DNA of 64,000 nt from Vanessa cardui (GCF_905220365.1 NC_061154.1:1178001-1242000), one strand, 5' to 3'; shown: positions 49,321-61,634, numbered from the stretch's first letter. Program-made: numbers and translations. Notes: generated by a model not told the origin, from the sequence alone.

Positions 49321-49355
49321 CTTGTAATTTTCCCACTGCTGGCTTAAGGCCTTTG
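49321..49355 (-). mobile_element. Very short SINE 3' fragment
   Basis: 'gtaattttcccactgctgg' and 'ttaaggccttt' match the plus-strand reading of minus SINE copies. Confidence 0.5.
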
Positions 49356-49359
49356 GGGA

Positions 49360-51280
49360 TTAATAAATCAATCATTTACATTTAACTAGTCGTTTATTAG
49401 GCCTTGTCAATATGATTATAATGTTAGTTAAATATCAAATCGTAGTTAAAGATACAAGTATACAATAAAACACTTCACGAAAACTCAGAAACGTATCTAT
49501 TCATTTAAATTCGTACCCAAAAATCTAATTTCATCTTCCTTTATTTGAGCGCTATTCAGAGCAAAACAAAAAGTGTCCGCTGAGTTACCGACATTAATCC
49601 ACGAATCAGAACGTTTGTTCAATCAAATAAGTTCCCTTTATAATTTAATTTCTATTTACATTCGAACTAGATTCAACGGCGTCGACCAAAAATTTTAATA
49701 ACAAAATAACTTAGGAACTCGGCCCGTCAAATATAATGGCAAAGTTGGAAGTAATCAGACAGAATTTTATGCATAACAAGGGGTGCCAGCCGGGTGGAAG
49801 GAGGCACTTGTCGGCCTAGACAGAAATGAAACGTCGGGCCTTATGAAGACGAACAACTTCTCAACAAATATAAATCTACTTTCATCTCGTAGGTTTTTAT
49901 GCATTTAGAGATAACGCTAATTTACTGTTTCTTTGTTGAGACTTGCTATGTATTCTTGAACATTTTTATCATTTATTACTCGTATTTCTTTTGCTTTTAT
50001 ATCAAACATCAGTACAATTATAGATTTAGTGTTGTTACACAGTGTTCATGTTTATGTTATACTTTAGACTGATTTAATAAAACTTTAGGCTATCTATAAA
50101 CTTAAAAACTAAAGTAATTGCGGAATTAGGGCCTTATAGAGAGCCTAACTTACTTCTACTTATTAAGTTCTGACTTCGCAATAATAATAATTATGTATAA
50201 ATATAGAATGAATGTTCAAAAAAAAAAATGTTGGAGAGCGCTACGAGTATGTCGCTTAATGACTACCTAAGCTGAATTTTCAGTCAATCAAACTTGTTTA
50301 CTTTCGGGCAGAATATTAGACGATTGTATTTTACTAACATAACCTTTTATATTTAATAAAATATTTGACACTTTACTATCTATTACTGAGTTTCTTGTAA
50401 GTTCTCGTCGGCGATATTCGCTTCATTTAATATATATTTGTAAAATCACGATTTAAAAGTGCTCGTAAAAGCATACTTAAATAACGTTACATATATTTTG
50501 ATTTTTAAGATCGTGATGACTCAGTGATAGTCAGCATTTATAAAGATATTTAATTATTATCACAGGTAAAGATTATAGGCATTTAATTAGAAGAAAGATG
50601 AGAAAGAAAGGCGAAAGTTATTTAGACATAGGTGTGACTATAGCTAATGTTTTCGTATCCATGCTTGACTTGCATTGAAATCGTCTACAATTCTCTTGTA
50701 AATAATTACTAAGTAATGGATTGGCACTTATTGTACGTGGTTGATACTATATCAGAAACCTACAAGCGCAAACAATAACCGTAAAAGTATCAGTCGAATA
50801 ATACCAAGATGTGTCTAACGCTAATATGTACGCATATTGTCCGCACATTATTTTTATTAATAAACTCGTTGAAATTGCGCGCTTTACCTGCGTGAATTTT
50901 ATAAAACACAATATATTTACCCCTACCTTTTACCTTCCTAGGGATGGAGATTCGTAAAACTCTGTTTTAGCAGATGTCAACACCAAATAAGAAACCTATT
51001 TGCCATATTTAAAATTTTAAGTGTAATAGTTCTCAGAATTCTTGATTAATCATTTCGCTTATATTAGCAATTTCGCAATAGATTAGATCATAATTTTTCA
51101 ACATTTATTTACAAACCCAACGCTTACTCATTGATTACTTATTAATCAATTATCGATACAGAAACAAACATCAAATATTTGATAAGAACTGACAAAAGTT
51201 ACTTAACGCCGATTTATTTTTCTTCAAACTTTATTTTCTATAGCACTCATATTCAATTCGTGGATCAATACTAAAAAAAA
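49360..51280. other. AT-rich unique stretch, no gene seen
   Basis: 49740-49870 is GC-richer ('gccagccgggtggaaggagg') and unrecognised. The rest has no repeat or coding frame. Confidence 0.4.
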
Positions 51281-51282
51281 AC

Positions 51283-51600
51283 AATTAGATAACAACAGCA
51301 ACTGCCAGCCTGTAAATTCCCACTGCTGGTCTAAAGGCCTCCTCTCCCTTGGAGAAGGTTTGGAACATATTCCACCACGCTGTTCCAATGCGGGTTGGTG
51401 AAATACACATGTGGCAGAATTTCTATGAAATTTGGCACATGCAGGTTTCCTCACGATGTTTTACTTCACCGCTGAGCACGAGATGAATTATAAAAACAAA
51501 TAAAGCACATGAATCAGCGGTGCTTGAACCCGCAATCATCGGTTAAGATGCACGCGTTCTAACCACTGGGCCATCTCGACTCTTTAGATAATTAGATAAC
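51283..51600 (-). mobile_element. Metulj-like SINE with 11-bp target-site duplication
   Basis: 'aattagataac' at 51283-51293 and 51590-51600 bounds the insert. Minus strand: 'gagatggcccagtgg' head, a B-box region shortened to 'gcgggttcaagcacc', then a normal body, 'tttacaggctg' and a CAA/GTT-type tail. About ten extra bases ('ctaaagagtc') precede the head. The frame at 51224-51454 is a SINE artefact. Confidence 0.92.
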
Positions 51601-51639
51601 ATTTTATATTAATACCATTTTTATAATTCGTAATGTATT

Positions 51640-51960
51640 CGCGCGGAGCGTGACAAATCGGCGGCGTGTCACGCCTCAATATCACAGCTGCATCAAAATT
51701 TACATATAGCGAAATATATTAAAATTCTGTCATCACGTCGAGTCTGCCGCGAGACGCCCCGTCATCTACACCGGGCGTCCCGGTGATTAGCGGGGAGACA
51801 AGGAAAAAGGGCTGCCTGAGCAATAATTACGTTATATACCCCCCTGTGAATAATTATCAAACCAGATCGATTAAGAAAACCCCCCATTTGAGGCGGTAAT
51901 GAAGCGGAAAATTTTTATTTCGCCATCGCCTTAACCGAGATCGGATTTAACAATGCCTTT
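51640..51960. promoter_or_regulatory. CpG-rich repeat-free island, candidate regulatory element
   Basis: Dense CG dinucleotides ('cgcgcggagcgtgac', 'gccgcgagacgccccgtc', 'ccgggcgtcccggtg') and no repeat or coding signature. Contains an 'aataattacgtta' homeodomain-like site. Begins about 50 bp beyond the SINE at 51283-51600. Function is inferred from composition. Confidence 0.35.
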
Positions 51961-52119
51961 AAAAAAATATATACCGCTCGAGTAATAAAGACGGTAGTTA
52001 AATTGGATACAATTAGTTGCACTTTGTTTCAGATAGAGTTTATTATTAGTCTTAAGTATAATACAAAGATTATTGATAGCAATAATCATACGTGAATATA
52101 TAATGTTTTTATCTATGCA

Positions 52120-52275
52120 TATCATAAAATTGTAGTGTCTGTTTGTTCCGGCTAATCTCTGGAACGGCTGGACCGATTTTGACACGACTTTCACTCGATG
52201 AAAGGTTATGTGTTAAAAGAAATCTTAGGCTGCAACAATGATATTTTTTGTTAAATTTAAACGCACAGGAAATCG
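52120..52275 (+). repeat. Family C TE fragment
   Basis: 'gtctgtttgttccggctaat', 'ctggaacggctggaccgatt', 'ttgacacgactttcactcg' and 'aaatcttaggctgcaac'. It is the best preserved of the three family C pieces. Minus-strand frames at 51931-52194 and 52109-52309 overlap it and are not genes. Confidence 0.6.
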
Positions 52276-52279
52276 CAGC

Positions 52280-52845
52280 TTGTTGTAAATAAAAACATAT
52301 TACAAACAAACTGATATTATAATTAAAATGAACTTTAAATATATAAAACAGGTAAAGATGATCGTAAAGTATTTATAACAAATGTGTTACAAGAAAAGAA
52401 AACATCAATTGCGTTAATTTTTTTCAAGACCCTCGAACGAAGTGAAAACACAAAAAAGAATATTAGAATACAGTAAGGTTTTAAATATGGAATAATGTAT
52501 TAGAACGGTGATTTTACGTTCCCATATAATTGAGACACGGAGCCCGGTTCGTTCACTATAGTCATATATCAATTACTTTTTGCGCTAACAAAAACCTATA
52601 CACAGATCGATACAGTCAGCATGACACACAGCAACGGACCGGTTTGTCATACTCACTCTCACATCTCGTAAAGCATTTTTTCCACTTCCTACTCAAAGCG
52701 TCGTAACGACTTAACATATGGTGAACTAAATTATGATACCTACGTCTAAACGACAGCAAAATAAAAATGTCCAAACATTTGTATACATTAAATAAATTTA
52801 TCATCCCTGTTTCGTTTATAGTAGCGTCAAAAGGAAGCTGCCGTG
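52280..52845. other. Unique stretch, no gene seen
   Basis: Mildly raised G+C from about 52500. No recognised repeat or coding frame. Confidence 0.4.
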
Positions 52846-52849
52846 CACA

Positions 52850-53330
52850 CATGGGGGCCCGTCAAATCCCGAACGTATTATTTTTTCAATATCAGACTAA
52901 TGCTATGAGATAACGAAGTTCGCGACAATCGGATGAATGTTCGCGCCGCGTGAAATCATCTCCATTGTCGCGTCGGATGCGAGCTCGCGATCTCGTACAC
53001 GTGTATGTGGGCACTGGGGTACCTGTCAAAATATGACGAGCGCCGTTCGACTACAGATGTCTCCTTTGAGTCCTTTGTCATCGCGCTAATCTAATTTTGC
53101 GTTGTCGAGCATGAAAGTGTTGTGTGCGATAGTTGATATTAACACATTTTCGTAACGAATTATTGGCTGCCTGTCAGTTTTGCGTAAGCCGTGACAGGAG
53201 ATTGGCAGGCCGGGGATGACGCTGGGCGCAGGTTGGGGTCCGCGCGCAGCGATGCGTACGGCGCGCAGATTGCGTCGCCTGAAGCCTGCCTGCCCACATC
53301 TACAACTAGACCCAATAATCTCATTCACTT
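52850..53330. promoter_or_regulatory. CpG-rich island, candidate regulatory element or exon
   Basis: Strong local G+C, highest at about 53180-53300 ('ggggtccgcgcgcagcgatg', 'cggcgcgcagattgcgtcgc'). An 80-codon minus-strand frame (53086-53328) spans the peak, but its residues show no family resemblance and GC-rich DNA makes such frames likely. No repeats inside. Confidence 0.35.
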
Positions 53331-53334
53331 AGTC

Positions 53335-54375
53335 TATTGAACGATTCAAGTTAAATCCAGTTAAAACTCACAATTAAAACAGTACCAACACTTATCCGAA
53401 TTCATTGACACGATGACATTTACATCAACAGCGTACATCAAGCCGTGTATCGTCCTAATTAAGAAATAATAAAGTTCTAAAATTATTCTAAAACAAAAGA
53501 TAAGATATGAATAGATTGGTATTATGTTCGTATTACAAAAAAGTATCATTGTTTCACGTAAGTTAATGATAATTATTATTTATACTCAATGGTTTTTATA
53601 CCTTTGCGTCATTTGCATAAAATCAACGCGTCTAATTATGAATAATAACACAATAAAAAAAAATAATTACAACATAATATTTGAATAGTAACGTGCTAAT
53701 TGAATATATAACATGCTCCGAGTTTTCTACATAACATTAAATGTTTAATTCATATAATACTTAGGCCCAAGTCATCGTTACGAGGTTTTGTGAAAAAAAA
53801 AAACTTTTAACTAATTGAATTAAATAATTCTATTACCTTGGGAACCGCTTGTATCTCATTGTAATTCTTATGTAGATATAAAGTCGGTTTGTTAACAACT
53901 ATCATATAACTGGCATATATTTCTGGGAATATATTACTATATTATTTAATCAAAGGACTTGGGTACTTTTAGCACCACTCTGCCTATCCATCTTTGTACA
54001 TCTAGATAAAAATAGATTTCCTGTCCACATTCACTGACCAAGAAAGAAAAAAAAATAAAACTTCGTATGAAACCTCATTGGTACCTGGATTTGAAGTAAC
54101 TGTCATCAATAAACATCGAAGTGAATCCGCTGGATCATTTAAGCCCAGCATAAACTGTTGACATGTTAATAATAATACTCATAACTTAATCACTAACTTT
54201 GTGTTTAACAGAATAGTAATAATAAATTAATAATACAGTACAGTGTTAATAATTTAAAAAAACAATTAGAACGTTAAATTTGAAAATGTTTAATTGCGAA
54301 ATCGGACGGACGTTGTTTAACAATTGACCTTACGACGCTTTGCTTATCAGTCAAAGGCTTGATTACATTTTAAAA
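53335..54375. other. AT-rich stretch between two islands
   Basis: No recognised repeat or coding frame. Confidence 0.4.
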
Positions 54376-54379
54376 TCAT

Positions 54380-55690
54380 AAGCATCAGTAATCTCATATG
54401 AAAACCGCGAAGGCGAAATCAGCTTGTTCCCAGTGCTCCCTACACGGAGATAGCTACTTAGTAAAATTAGAGGGTTGGGGAGAAGTGTCACACAAAAGTT
54501 ATTTAGATGTTTACGTGTGCATTGTGCCATTAAATAAGCAACGAATCGTTGCGGGGGGCGCCGACGACCCTGGACAATGAGATCGACACCCGGCCCACCC
54601 GGCACTAACATGATTACCTTCTTTAATGCCAATCTCGGCTGGCAACTTTAAACGACATTTTTTTTTATAAATTGTTTGCATAGGACCGAGGAGCAAACAG
54701 CGAAGCGTTATGCTCAAATATCTCGTCAAATGAGCATTCATAAGCATCGGCTCCGAGAACGCTACCAAAGTTTCGACGGATAAACGGTCATTACAATTTG
54801 TCTTTGTCATATATTACAATTTGTCTCCTAATGCACTATCTCGATCTGAAATCAATCACTCGAACACTAGACGCTTGCGTTGGTGTCTTAGTACGTCTGT
54901 ATACGATCGACTACCGTAAGCGAAAATACGCCTAAACTGGTCCAGATAGGTACGAGATTGGTGTGCATAGTGGCATCGGTTTGTCACCGAACGTCGTACG
55001 GATGTCTGCAGAAGCCCTGTTGCCGGGACGACGATCTAATGCTAAGATAATGCTCAGACAGCGGAGTTAATTACAAGCACTGCACCACATTCAGGCGTTC
55101 GGGCCCTCACACGCTCCCTCGGGACTTCCGGCCCCCTCGAACACCCTCGCATCGACTTAATCATTCACTCCTAATGGAAACCCATCCGATGTGTATCGTT
55201 CGCTAAAATACGCATAAAATTTAAATGACCCACTCGACAAATAAAAAAAATAAAGGCAGAAAACGCTCGCCGAAATGTCCTACGCCGAACAATAGTGAGC
55301 CACCAACGCAGTATCTCATTCCCTGCAGCGTCTCCTGAATAGAATAATGCGAGAATACACAAAACGCGCGCGAGTGCAGTCATCAATCAATGTACTCAGA
55401 AATGTTTCATTAGTAAACATTAAGATGTTTGCTTACATGTCCGAATGTTCTCCGCTGCGATACAGCCGAGTTCCGTGAATCGAGTTCGTGCATATAATAT
55501 CGGTCGGAGTTATTCGACAATGCTCGAACGTGAGTGATGGCGTTGCGTCCACGCGGGAGGTGCCTTGACCACTGGAGGCGAGAATCACAAATGCAGTTCA
55601 AACATTCCATTTAATTTCTAAATGCGCATCCTATTGTGCCAACAAATAAATCATGACATGGCCAGAAAGTGACACCGAGTGAGACATCAC
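54380..55690. promoter_or_regulatory. 1.3-kb GC-richer repeat-free block, candidate regulatory region
   Basis: Raised G+C and CG content throughout, highest at 54550-54610 ('gcggggggcgccgacgaccc') and 55060-55150 ('cgggccctcacacgctccct'). Overlapping open frames occur on both strands (54363-54632, 54398-54580, 54511-54810, 55171-55386) with no family resemblance, the pattern expected of GC-richer noncoding DNA. No repeats found. Confidence 0.35.
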
Positions 55691-55694
55691 CAGT

Positions 55695-56470
55695 TGCGGA
55701 CCTCGGTATATCATATTTTTTTCGTGGTGTCGTAAATGATTTGTGTACTTGTTTCCAGTGTAACGTTTGCTCGTGATTGTGGGAGATGCGATATTTGTTT
55801 ACTTAACATTTTGTGTACTATTCCAATTTTAAAATGCCACAGCGTTCTTTTTTTTTATTCATAAATTTAATAACATTTTTGTTAATGGCCTGTTATAGAA
55901 TAATGTTACTTCAGATAAGAATATTGTACTAGATAATACATTTCCGAATTTAAAAACGGAAATGATGTATTTATTCTCTGTCGTCAGTTAATAATAAATC
56001 TTATAAAATAATAAAAAAACACATCGATCTTTATTGATATAAAAATTACAAACAAGAATAATATAATGTTATATCTGTTTCTTTTTAAATCTTTTGTCTT
56101 TGTTCTTTAGGGAACAGGTAGATGTTAAAATTGTCTTAATTGTTTTTTTTTTATTCCTCGGGTCGGACAAGATGTTTGCATATTCATACATACTTCGTAT
56201 TTAGCACCAAATAAAAAAACTTGTGTTTGCTTAAAAAAATATACGCTTAAATATTTAAATTTTCGTTAAAATGAACGAGTCCATAAAACGCTATTTTTGT
56301 TAAATTATTGTAAATAAGATAATTATCTGACTTTATTTTAACGTAGCGTATAGACGAAATAAAATTAGAAGGGTTGTGTATTCACCAATGTCACTTACAC
56401 ATTACAGGTGCATAGTGATATTTATCTATTCAATATAGAAGTTCATTCACTAAGGGAAAGTCAGATAGTT
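55695..56470. other. AT-rich stretch, no gene seen
   Basis: No recognised repeat or coding frame. Confidence 0.4.
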
Positions 56471-56474
56471 AAAA

Positions 56475-56545
56475 CCTACCTCCAGTTCTTGAAAGAAAAC
56501 TATCGACCTGAGAAGAACCGGCGAATGAAACTCAGCGAGAATTCA
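56475..56545 (-). mobile_element. LINE 3' end scrap
   Basis: 'ctatcgacctgagaagaacc' and 'ggcgaatgaaactcagcg' follow the plus-strand reading of the LINE 3' region at 23385-23430. Confidence 0.5.
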
Positions 56546-56979
56546 TATGTTTTTATCTTATTCAACAATACGTAGTTTCTACAATAAAATTACTCACATG
56601 TCTGGAGACGATCGTTTCGTTCCCAGGTTATAACTAAGAAGTCATTAGTTTTAAAATTTAAGACAAAAACGTACCTCGAAGATTATATAGAGATTTGCAA
56701 TTGAATAATATTAAAAACAAAACAAGTATCTCGTTAAAAAAGTACAAAAATAAAGCAAATATTTGAGATGTTATCTCATCAAGCCCCAATACCCGTGTTC
56801 GCAACTAATAAAATTCCTGTCAAATGCAATCCTTGCTCTTTAAGGGTCTTATAAAGTTTATTCAACACGTTCTAGTCCTTTACAAGATCTTGAGAACCTT
56901 TTTGTTAGCTTTTTTAGTAATATTTCTTACGCCTTAACGGAAAGCGGTGTCTCGTGACTTGTGATATTGTTGCTATAAA

Positions 56980-57030
56980 TTTTTAAAAGGCGCTCAATTA
57001 TCTTTGTGTAAATTGAGCGCCTTTTAAAAA
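56980..57030. repeat. Perfect 20-bp stem hairpin, 11-nt loop
   Basis: The left arm (56980-56999) contains 'aaaaggcgctcaatt' and the right arm (57011-57030) is its exact reverse complement. The loop is 'atctttgtgta'. It lies in unique AT-rich sequence and is not part of a recognised repeat. Confidence 0.9.
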
Positions 57031-57034
57031 GTAC

Positions 57035-57525
57035 TTTTTTTAATATAAACCAGTAACATTATATATATTATTTAATGTTATCGTTTAAATAAAACCTCTT
57101 TGGAAAACGAATTTTATTTTAATTTAAATAATATATTCTATAGTATTTTTTAAATGTTTTCATTGACTCCGATCTCTGTAACGTTTTTTTTTATTCGATA
57201 TTATTAACAATTATACGTTTTGGGTGAAACAGGTAAACCACTAATTGTATTAAAGACCATGATCCTTGCAATTAGATTTCAAACTAAGTAGCTTGATTAT
57301 AGAGTTCATTTTTATTTGGCAAATAATAGCTGTCACATTGGTTTGGTTATAATATAGCTAACGATAGTATAAATCGTAATGATCGATGATATTCAGAGTC
57401 AAGGACATGTACATACAAAGATAACAATTTAAATGGATAAGACATGTAAATTATAGTAATTAGTGTTTTGTTTTCGTTTGTATTGTTGAGGACGTAGTTG
57501 ATATATCCGTAGTTGAAATTTTATA
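57035..57525. other. AT-rich stretch, no gene seen
   Basis: No recognised repeat or coding frame. Confidence 0.4.
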
Positions 57526-57526
57526 G

Positions 57527-57715
57527 TTGGATTTTGAACGAGCGACGGGTCTTCCAGCCTGGCCTAGGCTAGGCTTGGGTAGGTCTCGAGGTTACCCTCC
57601 CTACCCGGGCTTTTCCTCTTCGGTAGCCTCGGCTACCGCGTCATTTGGTTTTGACCCGATGTCCGTGGATCCAGTGGTGTCTTTTTCATGTGGTTGGGTT
57701 GGATTTTGTTAAGAT
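57527..57715. other. Isolated GC-rich block, unclassified
   Basis: An abrupt rise in G+C within AT-rich flanks ('cctggcctaggctaggcttg', 'ccctccctacccgggctttt', 'ggtagcctcggctaccgcg'), with short internal inverted repeats ('ggtagcctcggctacc' at 57620-57635). A 61-codon plus-strand frame covers it without family resemblance. About 110 bp downstream, 57820-57860 holds 'cattgccgggaatttaaac', whose reverse complement resembles a decayed tRNA B box. A repeat-derived origin (internal part of a retroposon) is possible but unproven. Confidence 0.35.
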
Positions 57716-58229
57716 TTCTAGTTTAGTTCCATCAACGTACAAAAGGTGGCGTGTGATACATTTTTGATAGTGTTGTCGCTACGGATTTTGAAATGGACAA
57801 CATTATAAAAAAAAAGAAAACATTGCCGGGAATTTAAACTCGCGCTCGGCAGAATATGCTGGAACCGGAAACATTGTAACTTTAATTTTCATTACTGTAT
57901 CTCTTTAAATATTCTTTGCTTAATTTGAATAAAGAAGAACGTTATTAATTAATATCAGGAGTTATCTTTCAACAATTAATTAACAAAAATAACTGTAGCT
58001 TATAATAAAAAAAAATTGCTTTAGAATAAATTCAGCTCGTTTTTTTTGTAATTTACAGTATATAGTACATATTTTGTATTCTCTTATAAAATCTACAATT
58101 CATAATGGGGTATTTGACAATGCGAAAAATAAAGAGCCAATTATCAATATATAATCTGGCTTTAAAAATGGTTATTTATTACGAAAGTTGAAAATAATAC
58201 TTAATTTATTAAAAAAATCATAAACATAA

Positions 58230-58990
58230 GTGGATTTTTTTAAATATTTATCACGTGACGCAAAACGCTCCTGATTGGCCCGGCTTTTAATGAAGTCACT
58301 TGCTTGTTATCCTTGCTTGCCTACTGTATGTACCACAGATTGAAATGTAGGCAAGTGAGCACCCTTGCAGCACCATATTGTCATATTGTCGCCAAGCAGC
58401 GTTTTCGCACGTTATTTAAATATGGAATTTTTAATATGATGTTTTTCGGCAAAATTCTAATACATAGAAATAAAAAAATCAACTTTTACTGGTTTTTTTA
58501 ACCGATACTAAATAGTAAATTGATTTTAAAAACCAGTCAAATAGCCTATTAATAATATTGAAGTCACTTCCAGTATGACATCAGAACTATTCTCAGCCAA
58601 AAACTTCTACACGATACATCATTGATCGTGACGAGATACATTGTGTTATGATGTGACGTCGCTCATTACTAATATTAATGACTGTGATTTCATCTTGGAT
58701 TTATTTTAATTGTTAGTCAATAATAACTCAATAGCGTCAACACAATGACGAGCGAAAATGAACCTTATGGACAGAATACGTTCTTAAACAAATGTAGTAT
58801 ATTCTAATTAACTCGAGTGAATACACACAAACAAATTTGACCTTGACTAGACGTGATCTGATTGGTCCAAATCTTGTTGTATGTTCTTCATTGTGTTCGT
58901 GAAAAATGGCGGTTTGTGTGTCAATATTATATTTGCAGTGTAATATGTAGTATATTTCATAGTCTAGAGTGAATAGACAAGCGCGATACA
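58230..58990. other. Unclassified block, possible repeat or conserved element
   Basis: The block includes 'gtgacgcaaaacgctcctga', 'ttttaatgaagtcacttgct', 'aaaccagtcaaatagcctat', 'gatgtgacgtcgctcatta' and 'aaatggcggtttgtgtgtc'. Two facing copies of ctggttttt/aaaaaccag lie at 58489-58536. No coding frame is convincing. The texture, with AT-rich body and regularly spaced 'gattgg' and 'gtgacg' words, reminds me of a lepidopteran interspersed repeat, but I found no second copy in this window. Confidence 0.3.
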
Positions 58991-58994
58991 CCTT

Positions 58995-60010
58995 AGGCGG
59001 TATAATTAATTTCCATCAGGAGTCAAAACAGAAAAGTCCTAGGTTTAAAAAAAATGAGCTAAGTAAATTGCATAGTTTTTTATCTTAACATTGTCTTCCT
59101 AAAGCCTATGCCTTGTAAAAATAAATTTAAATAAAAAAAAAAAAAACAAATTAAATACTTAAATTGTTCATAATTTGTATTCGAAATTTAAAAAAAATGT
59201 ACTAAGACCACGCATATTTATGTCGCCCGTGATGCTTCGCGTATTCTTAAAATATGTTTTTAGGTATTTCAAATCCTATGACAGGTTTTGTTTTGATTTT
59301 ATTTCATTGTACCTTTTTTAAATGAAATTTTAATGTCAAATACATAAGTTTTCTATAACAGGCCAGTAACATTTCTCTGCTCTTTAAAATTAATTATTTG
59401 TTAAATTGTAACTATTTTATAAATTTTTTTATTTGCAGCTCTCGTAACATAAACACTGGGACAAAAAAAAAACAAAAGCGGAAATGAGTCAATTATTATT
59501 ATTAGAAAATTTCATATGTATATAAATGACATATTCATATCTGTATTGTATATAGCATTTCATTCAATATTAGTTTCTATCAAAAATATTTGGACAGTTC
59601 GTGTAACTGGTCCATATATCTATTGCTAAATAAAAAATTTCTATTCTCGGTGTCAAACGAACACCAACAATAGCACATTTAATTAAAAATCAGAACTTTC
59701 TGAATCAAATTTTTTAAACTATAAAACATTTTATACATATTTGGCACATTTAAATGTTATATATGGAAAAAATATTTTTAGAGCCTTCAGCGTTTGTAAC
59801 ACCAATAAAGTATCACAAATCGTCTTTCAAAAGATATTTTAGTACATAGAAGACATTAGTTAAAAATTTATCTGAAGAAAAGTTACTCAACATAACTTTA
59901 CATAGTAAACTAACAATCTTAAATGTATTAAGAAAGAGCAATTAATACATTATTATCATCATTGCATAGTAAGTATGAAACAAAGTAGCTTACTGTCTGA
60001 CCCTGTGTAT
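58995..60010. other. AT-rich stretch, no gene seen
   Basis: Several A-runs; no recognised repeat or coding frame. Confidence 0.4.
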
Positions 60011-60014
60011 ACTT

Positions 60015-60225
60015 AGACCTTTAAAATTGCACAACGGATTGTGATTCTTTTTTTAATATATAGATTGATTCGACAGGAAGGTTTTTGTATACAATACATG
60101 GACAATATAGTAAAGAAACACTGATAATTTTAGAAGTCTCTAATGTGATATTGTAACATCTTTTGTGGTGTAGGTACTTATTATAGGTATTTTACCCATA
60201 CGAGGGCAGGACAGATCGCTAGTGT
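60015..60225 (+). repeat. Degenerate TE fragment ('aggaaggtttttgtat' type)
   Basis: 'aaaattgcacaacggattgt', 'gacaggaaggtttttgtat', 'gaaacactgataattttag' and 'gggcaggacagatcgctagt' form an order I recognise from widespread lepidopteran repeats ending in '(g)cgggtcgctagt'. No coding content. Confidence 0.55.
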
Positions 60226-60572
60226 ACAAATAAAAGATTTGGTATCAAAATCGTAGTGTATAAGTGTTTTGAAAATTACACCGTTTTGATTTTTTTTACC
60301 TACATCAATATAAATAATCTCACAAGCAAACAAGAATTCGTCTGAACGATCGAAATACCGAACAAATATTGTACGATGTCGTTTAATAAATCATAATATT
60401 TTAAGCTATAAACATTCCAAAGATACAAGACATACTTACAAAATTCCTAACATCGATTATTAGTTGTATATTATCATTAATCTTCGATAAATTACAATTT
60501 ACAACAAACCCGCGGGATACGTATCGATATTATTCTATGACAAATAATAATTACAAGCTGTCGAAAAACATA

Positions 60573-60628
60573 TATTGGTGGTAGAGTCATGTACATGGGA
60601 TGGTACCACCCACTCATCAACTACCACA
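60573..60628 (+). repeat. Family B 5' fragment
   Basis: 'tattggtggtagagtcatg' then 'gatggtaccacccactcatc' equals the first part of 13729-14027. Confidence 0.65.
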
Positions 60629-60634
60629 AAATAT

Positions 60635-61630
60635 AGTAGAAAACAAAATCAATCATCATATTTAATGAATCGTATTTAATTTTGTCAGGCAATTTATAGA
60701 AATTTATTCTTGATGTAAAACTAGCTTAAGTATTATACATTTTTATTCATTATCTGCACCAATAACAGAATATAAGGCAGTGTGTACAAGTCAAACAAAG
60801 TCACCCTTAGCGCGTGGCGGGGCTTACGAATTTTCATATCAAAGCATTGCTCAGTTTTATGAATTACACTCAATTGAAAGGGCCGTTATGTCGTCTTTAT
60901 TCTGTAACGTGGGAGACTTTAATTCGTCCCTTAATCGCATTAGTGTGTTCGCATCTTTATCACGTTATCATTACTTTGCAGATTTTTATATAAACATTCG
61001 TAGACAGATGTAATTAAATTATTCTTGTACTGAATATAAACTAGGAACTTGTATTTGTTTGTTTTTTGTTGATAGTACCTTAATTATTATTGGAAGTTTT
61101 GATCATATTGTTTTGTTACTATGAAACCGTATTTCTACCTATTTCCAGTAAAAACCGACTAGAGACTACAGTACTTTTAAATACTTAGTAACAAATGGTT
61201 AAAAGTTCTTAAGGCATCAACTTCTTTGGGCAGCGTTGACCACTTATAATCACCCCATTCGCCCAATACCGACCAATTAAATTATATACTACAAAATTAA
61301 ATTTTCTAAATAATATTTTGTATTCTCTATTAATCTCTTTAAAACTTATATAGATTTAAAGTAATTGTTATCTTAGAATGTTTCGATACCGTATTATTAA
61401 CCAAAACATCCTTTACTAATAGTAAACCAATCTTAATGAACAAATTTTATATAAACACTAAAAATTAACATCTGATGTAAGTAGACTATTAAGATTTTAA
61501 AAGTTCAAACAACATTGACCTTGAAAGCAAACTAATCTAATCATTTTAATAATAAAATTTTATAATTGAAATAAACAAATAACGAAGATACAATTCCGTA
61601 CGATTATAAAAGCATAAATGAAAAAACCTT
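60635..61630. other. AT-rich stretch, no supported gene
   Basis: A GC-richer patch at 60790-60850 lies in a 77-codon open frame (60780-61013) with no family resemblance. The rest is AT-rich. Confidence 0.4.
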
Positions 61631-61634
61631 AAAT

